A stretch of 64,000 bases of DNA from Methylophaga thalassica MP (GCF_000214595.1 NZ_AFIG01000001.1:744001-808000); one strand, 5' to 3'. Shown: positions 46,789-57,443, numbered from the stretch's first letter. The notes: generated by a model not told the origin, from the letters alone. A program made the numbers and translations.

Positions 46789-48459
46789 TTAACTTTTCTT
46801 TGAAATACTAAAATAAATGAGGCCAAGCCCCCATAAACCAAACACCCAGCTGAGAATTGGGAGGCCGGCAAACATCGTCGTCGCATAACCATCAAGCCCG
46901 GTAATCACTGCGGCACCAACCAGGAAAGCAGCGCCGGCTGTAACAGCGGCACTACGGTAGCTGGCTTGCTTGATTTCTTTACGTAATTGCTGAATATCGG
47001 CTGATGCTAAATTTACGTTGAATTGACCTTCCTGAGCACGTTTGCTCAAGTCATATAATAGACGTGGCATTTCAGGTAAGGTTTCAGCCCAATGTGGCGC
47101 TTCTTGTTGTAATGTTCTTAAAGCGGCTTGCCAGCCCATTTTTTCTTTCATCCATGTTTCTAAAATCGGTTTGGCTGTTTTCCAGAGATCCAGATCGGGA
47201 TAGAGGTCACGGCCCAAGCCTTCAATATTGAGTAGGGTTTTTTGTAGTAAAACCAGTTGTGGCTGGACTTCCATATTGAAACGACGCGCTGTTTGAAACA
47301 GTCTTAATAACAACTGTCCGAAAGAAATTTCTTTTAGTGGCCTTGCGAAAATAGGCTCACAAACACTGCGTATAGCGGCTTCAAACTCATCCAAGCGTGT
47401 GTCAGCTGGCACCCAACCAGATTGCACATGTAACTCTGCCACACGACGATAATCATGATTAAAAAAGGCAAGAAAGTTTTCTGCGAGATAACGCTGATCA
47501 TCTGGTGACAAGGTTCCCATAATGCCGAAATCGACAGCCACATATTTCGGTTTTTTTGGATCATGAATATCCACCATGATATTGCCGGGATGCATATCGG
47601 CATGGAAAAAACTATGTTTGAAGACTTGGGTGAAAAATATTTCAACGCCCATTTCTGCGAGCTTAGCCATATCCACCCCTTTGGCAATCAAACCTTCAGT
47701 ATCGCTAATAGGGGTGCCATAGATACGTTCTTGAACCAGAATATTGGGTTTTGTCAGTTTCCAATATATCTTCGGCACGTAGAGTAAAGTGGTGCCTTCA
47801 AAATTACGCTGTAGTTGTGATGCCGAGGATGCTTCACGCAGCATGTCGAGTTCATCAAACAGGTTCTTTTCCAGCTCAGCAACGATTTCTCTCGGACGTA
47901 GGCGTTTGCCTTCAGACCAATATCGTTCGGCGAAGGATGCCAGAGTATATAACAAGGCAATATCACGTTTAATAATAGGTTCTATGCCGGGACGTACCAG
48001 CTTTATTACAACTTGTTCACCATTTTTCAAGGTCGCGGCATGGACTTGTGCAATAGAGGCTGAGGCAAGAGGCTCTGGTTCAATATGAGCGAATAATTCA
48101 TTCAGTGATTCTGCTTCATACGCTTTATCGATGAGTTGTTTGGCTTGTTCCGCAGGAAAGGGGGCAACCTGATCCTGTAATTTGGCCAGTGAGTTGGCAA
48201 TATCCGGTGGCAGCAGATCCCGGCGAGTGGAAAGCACCTGACCAAATTTGACAAAAATAGGGCCTAAGTCTTGTAGCGCCAGTCTTAATCTTTCGCCTCT
48301 GGGAAGTGTCGATTGTTTATTGCGCCAGCGATGAGGAGATAAAAAACTGAAATATCGAAGTGGACGTAACAGATGAATCGCTTTTATCACTTCGTCCAGG
48401 CGATGTTTTGCCAGGACATGATTGATTTGAATCAGTCTGGATAACTGATTAGCCTTCAT
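46789..48459 (-). CDS. ubiB: Ubiquinone biosynthesis regulatory kinase-like UbiB
   Basis: UbiB is an ABC1/ADCK atypical kinase needed for ubiquinone synthesis. The 556-residue length is usual. It has [16 protein letters not shown] (the KxGQ motif), the Ala-rich loop [13 protein letters not shown], an [11 protein letters not shown] catalytic region and AVDFGIMG. Two C-terminal hydrophobic segments (about residues 505-525 and 530-550) anchor it. GGAG lies six bases before ATG 48459. Confidence 0.97.
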   Translation of the reverse strand: MKANQLSRLIQINHVLAKHRLDEVIKAIHLLRPLRYFSFLSPHRWRNKQSTLPRGERLRLALQDLGPIFVKFGQVLSTRRDLLPPDIANSLAKLQDQVAPFPAEQAKQLIDKAYEAESLNELFAHIEPEPLASASIAQVHAATLKNGEQVVIKLVRPGIEPIIKRDIALLYTLASFAERYWSEGKRLRPREIVAELEKNLFDELDMLREASSASQLQRNFEGTTLLYVPKIYWKLTKPNILVQERIYGTPISDTEGLIAKGVDMAKLAEMGVEIFFTQVFKHSFFHADMHPGNIMVDIHDPKKPKYVAVDFGIMGTLSPDDQRYLAENFLAFFNHDYRRVAELHVQSGWVPADTRLDEFEAAIRSVCEPIFARPLKEISFGQLLLRLFQTARRFNMEVQPQLVLLQKTLLNIEGLGRDLYPDLDLWKTAKPILETWMKEKMGWQAALRTLQQEAPHWAETLPEMPRLLYDLSKRAQEGQFNVNLASADIQQLRKEIKQASYRSAAVTAGAAFLVGAAVITGLDGYATTMFAGLPILSWVFGLWGLGLIYFSISKKS

Positions 48460-48505
48460 TAATGGCTCCTTACATGGATATAGCTGAGGTCAATGCTCAA
48501 GTGCG

Positions 48506-49096
48506 TCAATGATGTGTTTCCAGGCGGTTTATACGTGCCTCAAGCCTATCAATATCTGCCTTGATCTTATCTACATCACTCATGAAATCGTCGATTTGAA
48601 TCTTGTCTGGCAAGATGTGAGCTTCTTCTCTCAGGTATTCAGAAAGTGACATCGATAAGGAGCGTTGGGTCGCATTTAGCCATGAAAAACCTTGTTTGAT
48701 GGCATAATTTAGCGGCTGAGCAATCACGTCCCCTGTGACATTGGCAATTTGCTGTTCCCAGTCAAAGTCAAACCCGTCGAGAACGTCTTGCAACTGTTTG
48801 GCAAATTGTACATTCCCATGGATATGTATCTCATTGGAGAACAAGTGCTCTGGGTGTTTGGCCAGCTTCAGCAGACTTATCGCATTAGCGGTGATTAATA
48901 AATCCGCATTTTCTTCATCATTATGAGTCAGCTTGATTGCTGACTGATGAAATGAGACGTGTAAATATTGCTGCCAGTCCTGAATATGAATCACGATCAC
49001 ACGATTTTCAAAAGTATTAAGCCGTTCGCGCGTTTCAGGGTCCTGTTTCAATGCCTGATTAACAGCCAATTCGATTGGACGTAATAAAATGGCCAT
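48506..49096 (-). CDS. ubiJ: Ubiquinone biosynthesis accessory factor UbiJ
   Basis: UbiJ is a lipid-binding SCP2-domain protein of the Ubi metabolon. The 196-residue protein has an SCP2-like domain in residues 1-120 (LNTFENRVIVIHIQDW, EIHIHGNVQFAKQLQDVL) and a C-terminal coiled coil (DKIKADIDRLEARINRLE). Its place between ubiE and ubiB, four bases after ubiE, is diagnostic. Confidence 0.94.
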   Translation of the reverse strand: MAILLRPIELAVNQALKQDPETRERLNTFENRVIVIHIQDWQQYLHVSFHQSAIKLTHNDEENADLLITANAISLLKLAKHPEHLFSNEIHIHGNVQFAKQLQDVLDGFDFDWEQQIANVTGDVIAQPLNYAIKQGFSWLNATQRSLSMSLSEYLREEAHILPDKIQIDDFMSDVDKIKADIDRLEARINRLETHH

Positions 49097-49100
49097 GAGT

Positions 49101-49847
49101 CTAGAATTTATAACCGCGATGAAGTGAGACGATACCGGCGGTCATATTGTGATATTCACAACGTTCAAAACCGACATCCGTCATCATCTGTTTTAAGGTT
49201 TCCTGATCCGGATGCATACGGATGGATTCAGCCAGATAGCGATAGCTGTCTTCGTCCCCAGTAAAAATTTTGCCCAGCTGCGGCAGAATCTTAAATGAAT
49301 AAGCATCATAAATCGGTGCCATCCACTCAGCTGGCTTGGAAAACTCTAAGACCATCAGTTGGCCGCCTGGCTTGAGTACACGAAACATTGATGCCAGTGC
49401 TTTATCTTTATCCGTGACATTACGTAAACCAAAAGCAATGGTAATACAGTTGAAACTGTTGTCAGGAAACGGCAGGGCTTCAGCATTGGCCTGAACGTAT
49501 TCAATATTCCCAACAATGCCGTCATCCGTCAGGCGGTCACGACCAACATTAAGCATAGACGCATTGATATCAGCTAATACAACTTTGCCTGTATCACCTA
49601 CCAGTTTTGAAAACTGTCGGGTCAGATCGCCTGTACCGCCGGCAATATCCAATACGGTTGCCCCACGACGAACACCACTGTTCATGATGGTAAAGTGCTT
49701 CCAGAAGCGATGAATACCGAGCGACATTAAGTCGTTCATCAGATCATATTTACCTGCAACCGAGTGAAAAACCTCGGCGACATGTTTGGCTTTTTCGGCC
49801 GTGGGTACTTCTTTATAACCGAAATGGGTGGTGTCTTTGGCTTCCAT
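49101..49847 (-). CDS. ubiE: Ubiquinone/menaquinone C-methyltransferase UbiE
   Basis: UbiE methylates the quinone ring at C2 using S-adenosylmethionine. The 248-residue protein has [19 protein letters not shown], the SAM motif [15 protein letters not shown] and [17 protein letters not shown]. Head of the ubiE-ubiJ-ubiB-djlA run, ten bases after the DUF971 gene. Confidence 0.97.
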   Translation of the reverse strand: MEAKDTTHFGYKEVPTAEKAKHVAEVFHSVAGKYDLMNDLMSLGIHRFWKHFTIMNSGVRRGATVLDIAGGTGDLTRQFSKLVGDTGKVVLADINASMLNVGRDRLTDDGIVGNIEYVQANAEALPFPDNSFNCITIAFGLRNVTDKDKALASMFRVLKPGGQLMVLEFSKPAEWMAPIYDAYSFKILPQLGKIFTGDEDSYRYLAESIRMHPDQETLKQMMTDVGFERCEYHNMTAGIVSLHRGYKF

Positions 49848-49858
49848 AACTTGACCTA

Positions 49859-50218
49859 TTACTGTTGGCGCTGATAACCGGCTTTCTGAAGTCGGTTAAG
49901 GTAGTCTTGCCATAAAGAATCCTGATGGATGGCAAGTTCGTACAAATAGTCCCATGTGAAAAGACCACTGTCATGTCCGTCATCAAAAAACAATTTGAGT
50001 GCATAATGACCAACAGGCTCTATTTTATCGAGACCGACGTTTTCTTTATGTGTCTGCAAAACTTCCTGTCCGGGACCATGCCCACGAACCTCTGCTGAAG
50101 GTGAGTGGACACGGAGATATTCTGCTGACAAACGATACTGCTTATCACCATAGCTCAGAGATAGACACTTGGATTGTTTGTGTAACGTAATCTCTGTTGG
50201 TAGTGGTATTTCTGCCAT
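49859..50218 (-). CDS. DUF971 (GBBH-like N-terminal domain) protein
   Basis: A 119-residue protein of the family related to the N-terminal domain of gamma-butyrobetaine hydroxylase: [20 protein letters not shown], and the C-terminal [15 protein letters not shown]. The function is unknown; the fold is linked with Fe-S or zinc binding in other proteins. The start at 50218 is chosen because family homology begins there and it lies just after hslU; the longer frame would run back into hslU. It is often found beside hslUV and ubiE. Confidence 0.85.
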   Translation of the reverse strand: MAEIPLPTEITLHKQSKCLSLSYGDKQYRLSAEYLRVHSPSAEVRGHGPGQEVLQTHKENVGLDKIEPVGHYALKLFFDDGHDSGLFTWDYLYELAIHQDSLWQDYLNRLQKAGYQRQQ

Positions 50219-50228
50219 CAAGAATGCC

Positions 50229-51548
50229 TTATAGGATATAACGTGATAAATCTTCGTCTTCAGCAACCACGGAAAGTTGCTCATTGACATAGTCTTTATC
50301 GACGGTGACAGAGAGATTTTCTTCGCTGCCAGCTTCATATGAAATCTGTTCTAACAACTTTTCTAGCATGGTATGTAAACGGCGGGCACCAATGTTTTCT
50401 GTCTTTTCATTGACTTCCCATGCCAGCTCAGCAATGCGCTCAATACCGTCGTCGGTGAAGCTCAACTCAACCCCTTCTGTTGCCAGAAGCGCAATATATT
50501 GCTCCGTCAGAGAAGCGTCAGGCTCAGTCAAAATGCGAACAAAATCGGCAGAGGAAAGCGCATCCAGTTCAACGCGAATAGGTAAGCGACCTTGCAGTTC
50601 AGGTATTAAGTCGGAGGGTTTGCTTAAGTGGAATGCACCTGATGCGATAAACAGAATATGGTCGGTTTTGATCATGCCATATTTGGTCGAAACAGTGCTT
50701 CCCTCTACCAGAGGTAAAAGGTCACGTTGCACACCAGCACGAGATACATCTGCATTGTTACTGCTTTCACCTCGACCGGTAATCTTATCGATTTCATCCA
50801 GAAAAACGATGCCATTTTGTTCAACACTGTCTAACACTTTGGCTTTCAATTCTTCTTCATTGATAAGTTTCAGTGCTTCTTCTTCAGACAGCAGTCGCAT
50901 GGCATGAGCGACAGTAATTTTGCGCATACTTTTACGTTGTGAGCCCATACTCTGAAACATTTCTTGTAACTGGCTGGTCATTTCTTCCATGCCTGGAGGC
51001 GACATGATTTCAACGCCGACGTTAGGGGCATTCAGTTCCAGTTCTATCTCACGATCGTCAAGTTTTCCCTCACGCAGCATTTTGCGGAAACGTTGCCGAG
51101 TGGTGGATTCATCTTCTGTTTCAACATCGCGGGCAGGGCGAAGCAGGGCATTCAGAATACGTTCTTCAGCGGCATCTTCTGCTTTGTTCTTTACCGATGA
51201 TATCGCCTCTTCACGCAGCATTTTCATGGCTGTTTCAGCAAGATCACGAATGATTGATTCGACATCACGGCCTACATAACCCACTTCAGTAAATTTGGTG
51301 GCTTCTACCTTAATGAATGGCGCATTAGCTAAAGCGGCGAGTCTTCGGGCGATCTCTGTTTTACCGACGCCAGTGGGACCAATCATAAGAATATTTTTAG
51401 GAGTCACTTCATGTTGAAGTGCAGCATCGAGCTGCTTACGACGCCAGCGGTTACGGAGTGCAATGGCGACGGCTTTTTTAGCTGCCTGTTGTCCAATGAT
51501 GCGTTTATCGAGTTCGTTAACAATTTGTTTCGGAGTTAATGATTGCAT
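50229..51548 (-). CDS. hslU: HslU ATPase of the HslUV protease
   Basis: HslU (ClpY) unfolds substrates for HslV. The 439-residue protein has the Walker [16 protein letters not shown], Walker [12 protein letters not shown], an I domain between, and the C-terminal tail ending LSRYIL that docks into HslV. It follows hslV by eight bases. Confidence 0.98.
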   Translation of the reverse strand: MQSLTPKQIVNELDKRIIGQQAAKKAVAIALRNRWRRKQLDAALQHEVTPKNILMIGPTGVGKTEIARRLAALANAPFIKVEATKFTEVGYVGRDVESIIRDLAETAMKMLREEAISSVKNKAEDAAEERILNALLRPARDVETEDESTTRQRFRKMLREGKLDDREIELELNAPNVGVEIMSPPGMEEMTSQLQEMFQSMGSQRKSMRKITVAHAMRLLSEEEALKLINEEELKAKVLDSVEQNGIVFLDEIDKITGRGESSNNADVSRAGVQRDLLPLVEGSTVSTKYGMIKTDHILFIASGAFHLSKPSDLIPELQGRLPIRVELDALSSADFVRILTEPDASLTEQYIALLATEGVELSFTDDGIERIAELAWEVNEKTENIGARRLHTMLEKLLEQISYEAGSEENLSVTVDKDYVNEQLSVVAEDEDLSRYIL

Positions 51549-51556
51549 GATAGATA

Positions 51557-52099
51557 TCAGTTTGAGTCCAGAGTTTCGATTGTAAGGTTGTGATTGGTAT
51601 AGATGCAGATGTCAGCGGCAATATTCAAGCCTTTTTCCACAATTTCTCTGGCGCTGAGAGCCGTATTTTGTAACAAAGCGGTTGCTGCGGCCTGAGCAAA
51701 AGGGCCACCAGAGCCAATAGCAATAAGGCCATGCTCTGGTTCAATGACGTCACCATTACCAGAAATAATTAGGGAAGCTTCTCTATCTGCAACAGCAAGT
51801 AAGGCTTCAAGTCGACGCATCATTCTGTCTGTGCGCCAATCTTTGGCAAGTTCAAGCGCACTGCGCGTCAGATTGCCCTGATGCTTTTCTAATTTTGCTT
51901 CAAACCGTTCAAATAGTGTGAAAGCATCCGCTGTGCCACCGGCGAAACCAGCAATGACTTTACCGTGATATAACCGTCGGACTTTGCGCGCATTACCTTT
52001 CATTATTGTGTTGCCAAGACTGACTTGCCCATCACCACCAATGACGACCTGACCGTCACGGCGATACGAAAGGATGGTCGTACCGCGGTACTGCTCCAT
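51557..52099 (-). CDS. hslV: HslV peptidase of the HslUV protease
   Basis: HslV (ClpQ) is the threonine peptidase. The 180-residue protein has [24 protein letters not shown] at the N-terminus. The catalytic Thr sits after MEQYRG, so a six-residue propeptide must be removed; this form occurs in several gammaproteobacteria, unlike the MTTI start of E. coli. AGGAGAC is a strong ribosome binding site. Confidence 0.97.
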   Translation of the reverse strand: MEQYRGTTILSYRRDGQVVIGGDGQVSLGNTIMKGNARKVRRLYHGKVIAGFAGGTADAFTLFERFEAKLEKHQGNLTRSALELAKDWRTDRMMRRLEALLAVADREASLIISGNGDVIEPEHGLIAIGSGGPFAQAAATALLQNTALSAREIVEKGLNIAADICIYTNHNLTIETLDSN

Positions 52100-52247
52100 A
52101 AATGTCTCCTGTTTTGTAAAAATTAATACAGATTTATATCGGCTAATAATATACTATTACGGCTTTCATACTTCAGTTAATCACACTACAGATTTAGCCA
52201 AGCTAATCACTCAGACCTCAGCTAATCGAGAATTACTGATTTAAGTG

Positions 52248-52276
52248 TTGACATTAGTGTGAGTTTTACGGAAAAT
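52248..52276 (+). promoter_or_regulatory. Promoter of the tRNA-tuf operon
   Basis: A perfect TTGACA, a 17-base spacer and GAAAAT (4 of 6 to TATAAT) lie just upstream of tRNA-Tyr, with a start expected near 52283. The rest of the 191-base divergent gap to hslV (52100-52247) is AT-rich; I saw no clear heat-shock promoter for hslV in it. Confidence 0.6.
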
Positions 52277-52290
52277 GCCACGTCTTTAGT

Positions 52291-52375
<85 letters not shown>

Positions 52376-52399
52376 TTAAATAAACAAGATGACTGAATT

Positions 52400-52473
52400 G
52401 CGGGTGTAGTTCAATGGTAGAACTCCAGCCTTCCAAGCTGATCACGTGGGTTCGATTCCCATCACCCGCTCCA
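52400..52473 (+). tRNA. tRNA-Gly (TCC)
   Basis: Acceptor GCGGGTG pairs with CACCCGC. The anticodon loop CTTCCAA gives TCC. The T arm has GTTCGATTC and the CCA end is encoded; 74 bases. Confidence 0.97.
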
Positions 52474-52494
52474 TTTTTGATTGGAAGAATTTAG

Positions 52495-52570
52495 GCCCGC
52501 ATAGCTCAGTCGGTAGAGCGCATCCATGGTAAGGATGAGGTCATCAGTTCGATTCTGATTGCGGGCTCCA
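52495..52570 (+). tRNA. tRNA-Thr (GGT)
   Basis: Acceptor GCCCGCA pairs with TGCGGGC. The anticodon stem CATCC/GGATG encloses ATGGTAA, giving GGT. CCA is encoded; 76 bases. Confidence 0.97.
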
Positions 52571-52581
52571 CAATTTGTCTT

Positions 52582-52613
52582 AGGCAGGGGGTTCCTGCCT
52601 GTTTTGATTTTTT
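52582..52613 (+). terminator. Terminator-like hairpin between tRNA-Thr and tuf
   Basis: AGGCAGG pairs with CCTGCCT around a 5-base loop and is followed by GTTTTGATTTTTT. It may be a partial terminator or mark the 3' processing region of the tRNA part of the transcript. Confidence 0.55.
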
Positions 52614-52647
52614 GGCTCAATAAAATTTAGTGCCGGGGATACTACTC

Positions 52648-53838
52648 ATGTCTAAAGCAAAATTTGAACGTTCTAAACCCCACGTCAACGTGGGCACCAT
52701 AGGTCACGTTGACCATGGTAAAACTACGCTGACAGCGGCGATCACCAAAGTGTTGGGTGAATTAAGTGGTGGTGAATTCAAAGATTACGCGGATATTGAT
52801 AACGCACCAGAAGAAAGAGAACGTGGTATCACAATCTCAACCGCTCACGTGGAATACGAAACAGCCAACCGTCACTACGCACACGTAGACTGCCCAGGCC
52901 ATGCTGACTATGTTAAAAACATGATCACCGGTGCGGCACAAATGGACGGCGCGATTCTGGTTGTAAACGCAGCTGACGGTCCGATGCCACAAACACGTGA
53001 ACACATTTTGTTATCACGTCAGGTTGGTGTACCTTACATCATCGTTTACCTGAACAAAGCTGACATGGTTGACGACGAAGAACTGATTGAATTGGTAGAA
53101 ATGGAAGTGCGTGAGTTGTTAGACAGCTATGACTTCCCAGGTGATGACACCCCAATCATCGTTGGTTCAGCACTGAAAGCGTTAGAAGGCGACACAAGTG
53201 AAATTGGTGCACCATCAATCATTCGTTTAGCTGAAGCAATGGATACCTACTTCCCAGAACCAGAACGTGCAATTGACGGTGCGTTTTTGATGCCGATTGA
53301 AGACGTATTCTCAATCTCAGGTCGTGGTACGGTTGTTACTGGTCGTGTTGAACGCGGTATTGTTAAAGTGGGTGACGAATTAGAAATCGTTGGTATCAAA
53401 GACACCCAAAAAACCACCTGTACTGGTGTTGAAATGTTCCGCAAGCTGTTAGATCAAGGTCAAGCAGGCGACAACGTAGGTGTTCTATTACGTGGTACAA
53501 AACGTGAAGACGTCGACCGTGGTCAAGTACTGGCACACCCAGGCACAATCAAACCACACACACGTTTTGAAGCAGAAGTATATGTGCTGTCAAAAGATGA
53601 AGGTGGTCGTCACACGCCATTCTTCAATGGTTACCGTCCACAGTTCTACTTCCGTACAACTGACGTGACAGGCGCATGTGAATTACCATCAGGTGTAGAA
53701 ATGGTTATGCCTGGTGATAACGTTAAGATGGACGTAACTTTAATTGCACCGATTGCGATGGAAGAAGGGTTACGTTTTGCTATTCGTGAAGGCGGCCGCA
53801 CTGTTGGTGCCGGTGTCGTTAGTAAAATAGTCGAATAG
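52648..53838 (+). CDS. tuf: Elongation factor Tu
   Basis: EF-Tu carries aminoacyl-tRNA to the ribosome. The 396-residue protein has the G motifs [22 protein letters not shown] and NKADMVDD, and the C-terminal [16 protein letters not shown] 52648 gives the standard [20 protein letters not shown] start, with GGGGA upstream; the frame open to GTG 52630 is not used by the family. Confidence 0.99.
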   Translation: MSKAKFERSKPHVNVGTIGHVDHGKTTLTAAITKVLGELSGGEFKDYADIDNAPEERERGITISTAHVEYETANRHYAHVDCPGHADYVKNMITGAAQMDGAILVVNAADGPMPQTREHILLSRQVGVPYIIVYLNKADMVDDEELIELVEMEVRELLDSYDFPGDDTPIIVGSALKALEGDTSEIGAPSIIRLAEAMDTYFPEPERAIDGAFLMPIEDVFSISGRGTVVTGRVERGIVKVGDELEIVGIKDTQKTTCTGVEMFRKLLDQGQAGDNVGVLLRGTKREDVDRGQVLAHPGTIKPHTRFEAEVYVLSKDEGGRHTPFFNGYRPQFYFRTTDVTGACELPSGVEMVMPGDNVKMDVTLIAPIAMEEGLRFAIREGGRTVGAGVVSKIVE

Positions 53839-53855
53839 TATAAGGATGCCACGAT

Positions 53856-53885
53856 GCTGAGTGCATAGGCACTCAGCAATTTTTG
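53856..53885 (+). terminator. Terminator after tuf
   Basis: GCTGAGTGC pairs perfectly with GCACTCAGC around ATAG and is followed by AATTTTTG. It lies before tRNA-Trp, so some read-through or a separate promoter would be needed for secE-nusG. Confidence 0.8.
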
Positions 53886-53897
53886 AGAGCATATGAT

Positions 53898-53973
53898 AGG
53901 CCAGTAGCTCAATTGGCAGAGCGACGGTCTCCAAAACCGTAGGTTGGGGGTTCGATTCCCTCCTGGCCTGCCA
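53898..53973 (+). tRNA. tRNA-Trp (CCA)
   Basis: Acceptor AGGCCAG pairs with CTGGCCT. The anticodon stem ACGGT/ACCGT encloses CTCCAAA, giving CCA. The 3' CCA is encoded; 76 bases. It sits between tuf and secE, as in E. coli. Confidence 0.97.
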
Positions 53974-54009
53974 TCATATGTTTTCCTCAAAGCGGATATA
54001 ACGAATAAA

Positions 54010-54348
54010 ATGGCAGACAATATTAAACTAATTATCGCAGTTGTCTTAATGGCGGCTGCGATTACTTTGTTTTATACATACGCAGAGTATTCAACATTGT
54101 TACGCGTGTTAGGCTTGTTAGTAGTTGCAGGTGTATCATTGTTTATCGCTTCAAAAACAACTATCGGTTCAACAGTTTTATCTTATGTTAGAGATACCAA
54201 TGTTGAAGTAAGAAAAGTTGTATGGCCTACGCGTCAAGAAACAGTCCAAACGACTTTGGTCGTTATCTTAATGGTGATGATGGTCGCATTGATGCTATGG
54301 GGCGTTGATTCGTTATTAGGTTGGGGCGTCCGCGCTCTGACACTATAA
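54010..54348 (+). CDS. secE: Preprotein translocase subunit SecE
   Basis: A 112-residue protein with three spans (about residues 8-28, 35-55 and 83-105) and the conserved cytoplasmic [17 protein letters not shown] before the last one. The ATG at 54010 is used; a longer open frame runs back into tRNA-Trp and is not plausible. nusG follows after 13 bases. Confidence 0.96.
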   Translation: MADNIKLIIAVVLMAAAITLFYTYAEYSTLLRVLGLLVVAGVSLFIASKTTIGSTVLSYVRDTNVEVRKVVWPTRQETVQTTLVVILMVMMVALMLWGVDSLLGWGVRALTL

Positions 54349-54361
54349 AACAGGGTTTCAA

Positions 54362-54895
54362 ATGAGTAAACGTTGGTATGTAATTCAGGCTTATTCAGGC
54401 TTTGAAGCACAAGTAAAACGATCTCTTGAAGAGCGTATTAATCGCCTTGAGCTGCAAGATAAGTTCGGTGAAATCCTCGTTCCGACTGAAGAAGTCGTTG
54501 AGATGAAAGAAGGTCAAAAGCGGAAGAGTGAACGTAAATTCTTCCCTGGTTATGTTCTCGTCAACATGGAAATGGATGACGAAACATGGCATGTGGTGAA
54601 TGATCTACCACGTGTACTTCGCTTTATTGGTGGCACAGGCGACAGGCCGGCGCCAATTAGTGAAGCAGAAGCTAATCAAATCTTACAACGCGTTCAAGAT
54701 GGTGCTGAAAGTCCAAGACCTAAAGTCTTGTTTGAACCCGGTGAAGTGGTTCGTGTTACTGATGGCCCATTCAACGACTTTACAGGCGTTGTTGAAGAAG
54801 TGAATTACGAGAAAAGTAAATTGTGTGTTGAGGTGGTTATTTTCGGACGTTCAACACCAGTGGAATTAGAATTTAGCCAGGTAGCTAAAGGCTAA
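54362..54895 (+). CDS. nusG: Transcription elongation/antitermination factor NusG
   Basis: A 177-residue protein. The NGN domain opens with [20 protein letters not shown] and has [18 protein letters not shown]. The C-terminal KOW domain has [27 protein letters not shown]. It couples RNA polymerase with the ribosome and Rho. Confidence 0.98.
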   Translation: MSKRWYVIQAYSGFEAQVKRSLEERINRLELQDKFGEILVPTEEVVEMKEGQKRKSERKFFPGYVLVNMEMDDETWHVVNDLPRVLRFIGGTGDRPAPISEAEANQILQRVQDGAESPRPKVLFEPGEVVRVTDGPFNDFTGVVEEVNYEKSKLCVEVVIFGRSTPVELEFSQVAKG

Positions 54896-54975
54896 GTTCG
54901 ACAAAGGTCAACCCTAATTGCGTTGACTATATTTAGCGGGGAGCTGAAAAGCGTTTGTACCCATAAGGAGAAATC
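54896..54975 (+). promoter_or_regulatory. Leader of rplKA, possible L1-regulation site
   Basis: The 80-base gap holds a TATATT at 54928 with only a weak -35 partner, and GGGGAGCTGAAAAGCG, which loosely recalls the L1-binding stem seen in leaders of this operon. The assignment comes from position and partial likeness only. Confidence 0.3.
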
Positions 54976-55410
54976 ATGGCAAAGAAAATTGAAGCTTACA
55001 TCAAGCTACAAGTGCCAGCAGGCGGAGCGAATCCAAGCCCACCAGTTGGTCCAGCGTTAGGTCAGAAAGGCGTGAACATCATGGAGTTCTGTAAAGCCTT
55101 CAACGCGCAAACACAAAATCTGGAAAACGGCCTGCCAATCCCGGTCGTGATCACTGTTTATAATGATAAAAGTTTTACTTTTATCACTAAAACACCTCCT
55201 GCTTCAGTTCTGTTGAAAAAAGCAGCTGGTTTGAAAAGCGGCAGCAGCCGTCCAAATACTGACAAAGTCGGTACAGTGACTCGCGCTCAATTAGAAGAAA
55301 TTGCAAATACTAAAATGCCTGACTTGTCAGCTGCTGACTTAGACGCTGCTGTAAGAACAATTGCAGGTACTGCACGTAGCATGGGTCTGAACACGGAGGG
55401 TGTTGAGTAA
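54976..55410 (+). CDS. rplK: 50S ribosomal protein L11
   Basis: A 144-residue protein with the L11 start [32 protein letters not shown] given as its first 32 residues in shortened form: [14 protein letters not shown], then [14 protein letters not shown]. The C-terminal RNA-binding domain has [14 protein letters not shown] precedes the ATG. It overlaps rplA by one base. Confidence 0.98.
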   Translation: MAKKIEAYIKLQVPAGGANPSPPVGPALGQKGVNIMEFCKAFNAQTQNLENGLPIPVVITVYNDKSFTFITKTPPASVLLKKAAGLKSGSSRPNTDKVGTVTRAQLEEIANTKMPDLSAADLDAAVRTIAGTARSMGLNTEGVE

Positions 55411-56102
55411 TGGCTGCTTTAGGTAAAAGAACTCGCGCTATCCGCGAAAAATTAAAAAATGGCAAAGTATTCTCAATTGATGATGCTTTAACATTCGTCA
55501 AAGAAAACGCTTCAGCAAAATTTGTTGAATCAATCGATGTTTCAATTAACTTAGGTGTTGACCCACGTAAATCTGACCAGGTTGTACGTAGTTCAACAGT
55601 CTTACCTAACGGTACTGGTAAAACGGTTCGCGTTGCAGTGTTTGCACAAGGCGCGAATGCAGATGCAGCAAAAGAAGCCGGTGCTGATATCGTTGGTTTT
55701 GAAGATCTGGCTGAAGACATCAAAAAAGGCAATATGGATTTTGATGTCGTTATTGCATCACCTGATGCTATGCGTATCGTTGGTACACTTGGTCAGGTTT
55801 TAGGTCCACGTGGTCTGATGCCTAACCCTAAAGTGGGTACTGTGACACCGAATGTTGCTGAAGCAGTAAAAAATGCAAAAGCGGGTCAGGTTCGTTACCG
55901 TACTGATAAAGCTGGTATCATCCATTGCCCAATTGGTAATGCGAGCTTTGATACAGACGCATTACGTCAAAACTTACAAGCGTTGATTGATGACCTGAAT
56001 AAGCTTAAACCAAGCTCAGCAAAAGGTGTTTATATCAAACGTATCAGTGTCTCTAGCACAATGGGTGCTGGTGTCACTGTAGACAAATCTTTCTTAGGAT
56101 AG
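55410..56102 (+). CDS. rplA: 50S ribosomal protein L1
   Basis: A 230-residue protein with the L1 stalk-binding regions: [39 protein letters not shown] and [14 protein letters not shown]. It normally represses its own operon through an mRNA leader. The start overlaps the rplK stop. Confidence 0.98.
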   Translation: MAALGKRTRAIREKLKNGKVFSIDDALTFVKENASAKFVESIDVSINLGVDPRKSDQVVRSSTVLPNGTGKTVRVAVFAQGANADAAKEAGADIVGFEDLAEDIKKGNMDFDVVIASPDAMRIVGTLGQVLGPRGLMPNPKVGTVTPNVAEAVKNAKAGQVRYRTDKAGIIHCPIGNASFDTDALRQNLQALIDDLNKLKPSSAKGVYIKRISVSSTMGAGVTVDKSFLG

Positions 56103-56112
56103 ATTAAAAATT

Positions 56113-56310
56113 TGGACCGCTCAGCCTTATGGCTGAGTCGTCTAAGACCGCAGGTAAGAAATTTTAATTGGCTCATTAACTATGAGCGAGCCTGCGCAGA
56201 CGGGTTCAGCTGCAGAATCTCTGACGTTGAATACCGTAAAGGTGGGAGTGTTATCACTCTCTTTTTTAGCAACTATTCATTCATGAAAATGAATGAACCT
56301 AAGGAGGTCT
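56113..56310 (+). promoter_or_regulatory. L10 ribosomal protein leader
   Basis: The 211-base gap between rplA and rplJ resembles the L10 leader in which L10(L12)4 binds and represses. A hairpin CTCAGCC/GGCTGAG lies at 56120-56137, followed by GACCGCAGG and CGAGCCTGCGCAGACGGGT, which pair to form the conserved long stem with the CAGACGG element. A terminator-like hairpin and AAGGAGG close it. Confidence 0.7.
56244..56267 (+). terminator. Attenuator-like hairpin in the L10 leader
   Basis: GGGAGTG pairs with CACTCTC (one G-U) around TTAT, followed by six T. It lies 46 bases before the rplJ start. Confidence 0.6.
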
Positions 56311-56313
56311 TAG

Positions 56314-56841
56314 GTGGCTTTAAATCTTGAAGGTAAAAAGGCCGTCGTTGCTGAGGTCGCTGAAGTTGCTGCCAATGCTTATTCTGCAATTGCTGCAGAA
56401 TATCGTGGATTGACAGTTTCTGAAATGACCGAGCTACGTGTTGCAGCTCGTAAACAAAATGTTTACTTGCGTGTAGTTCGTAACACATTAGCTCGCCGTG
56501 CTGTAGAAGGTACTGATTTCGCCTGCATGCAGGAAGGAATGACAGGTCCTCTGATTCTTGGCTTCTCTATGGAAGATCCAGGTGCAGTAGCACGGGTCAT
56601 GGGTGATTTTGCGAAAGATAAAAAACAACTCGAAGTCAAAATGGTTTCTCTGGGTGGAAAATTATTCCCTGCCAGCGAACTTGAAAGACTGGCGAAGATG
56701 CCAACCAAAGAACAAGCTATCAGCATGTTCATGGGCACCATCAAAGCCCCTATCGAGAAATTTGTTCGTACTTTGCAAGCACCTACCAGCAAGATGGTTC
56801 GTACGTTCGCGGCTGTTCGCGATGCGAAAGACGCAGCTTAA
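56314..56841 (+). CDS. rplJ: 50S ribosomal protein L10
   Basis: A 175-residue stalk base protein. The N-terminus LNLEGKKAVVAEVAEVA and the YRGLTVSEMTELR region are typical; the C-terminal helix binds L7/L12 dimers. The start is GTG at 56314, with a perfect AAGGAGG six bases upstream. Confidence 0.97.
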   Translation: MALNLEGKKAVVAEVAEVAANAYSAIAAEYRGLTVSEMTELRVAARKQNVYLRVVRNTLARRAVEGTDFACMQEGMTGPLILGFSMEDPGAVARVMGDFAKDKKQLEVKMVSLGGKLFPASELERLAKMPTKEQAISMFMGTIKAPIEKFVRTLQAPTSKMVRTFAAVRDAKDAA

Positions 56842-56899
56842 TCCACTATTGGATTGGGCAAGTTAATAAATTCTGTAAGCTTGAAATAGGAAAATTATC

Positions 56900-57271
56900 A
56901 TGGCTGTATCTAAAGACGATATTTTGGAAGCGATTTCCAATATGACAGTTGTAGAGATCGTTGATCTGATCGAAGCAATGGAAGAAAAATTTGGTGTAAC
57001 TGCTGCTGCTCCAGTTGCGGCTGTTGCTGCTGCTCCAGCTGCTGCGGCTGCTGAAGAGCAAAGCGAATTCAACGTTGTAATGACTAGCTTCGGTGACAAC
57101 AAAGTTGCTGTAATCAAAGTTATTCGTGGCATTACAGGTCTTGGCTTGAAAGAAGCTAAAGACATGGTTGAAGGCGTACCTGCTACAGTTAAAGAAGGCG
57201 TTGAAAAAGCTGAAGCTGAAGACGTTGTTAAACAACTTACTGAAGCTGGTGCGACTGCTGAACTTAAGTAA
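56900..57271 (+). CDS. rplL: 50S ribosomal protein L7/L12
   Basis: A 123-residue acidic stalk protein: N-terminal dimerisation domain, an Ala/Val/Pro-rich hinge (about residues 36-52) and a C-terminal factor-binding domain with [20 protein letters not shown]. Confidence 0.98.
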   Translation: MAVSKDDILEAISNMTVVEIVDLIEAMEEKFGVTAAAPVAAVAAAPAAAAAEEQSEFNVVMTSFGDNKVAVIKVIRGITGLGLKEAKDMVEGVPATVKEGVEKAEAEDVVKQLTEAGATAELK

Positions 57272-57284
57272 GCGTCTCATATAT

Positions 57285-57308
57285 CGCAATGGTCATCTGA
57301 CCACTGCG
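57285..57308 (+). other. Hairpin between rplL and rpoB, possible RNase III site
   Basis: CGCAATGGTCA pairs with TGACCACTGCG (one A-C mismatch) around two bases. In E. coli an RNase III processing stem lies between rplL and rpoB; this is in the same position. Confidence 0.5.
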
Positions 57309-57319
57309 AAAAAGAAAAT

Positions 57320-57348
57320 GGCTGGTGACTTTGGTCACCGGCCTTTTT
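57320..57348 (+). terminator. rplL-rpoB attenuator
   Basis: GGCTGGTGAC pairs with GTCACCGGCC (one G-T) around TTTG and is followed by TTTTT. It lies 96 bases before rpoB and matches the known partial terminator that lowers rpoBC relative to ribosomal protein genes. Confidence 0.85.
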
Positions 57349-57443
57349 CCGTTGCTGGTCAGTGCATATTACTGACCATTAAGAAAACAATCTTTCCTGA
57401 AGTCCACAAGCGTGAACTCAGGACGTTCTTCGAGGTGTAATAA

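Noticed and set aside
50305-50907. 200-codon plus-strand open frame inside hslU
   Set aside because: It is antisense to a highly conserved gene, very serine-rich, and has no recognisable domain.
56112-56330. 72-codon open frame between rplA and rplJ
   Set aside because: It lies over the structured L10 leader and runs into rplJ in another frame, with no coding character.
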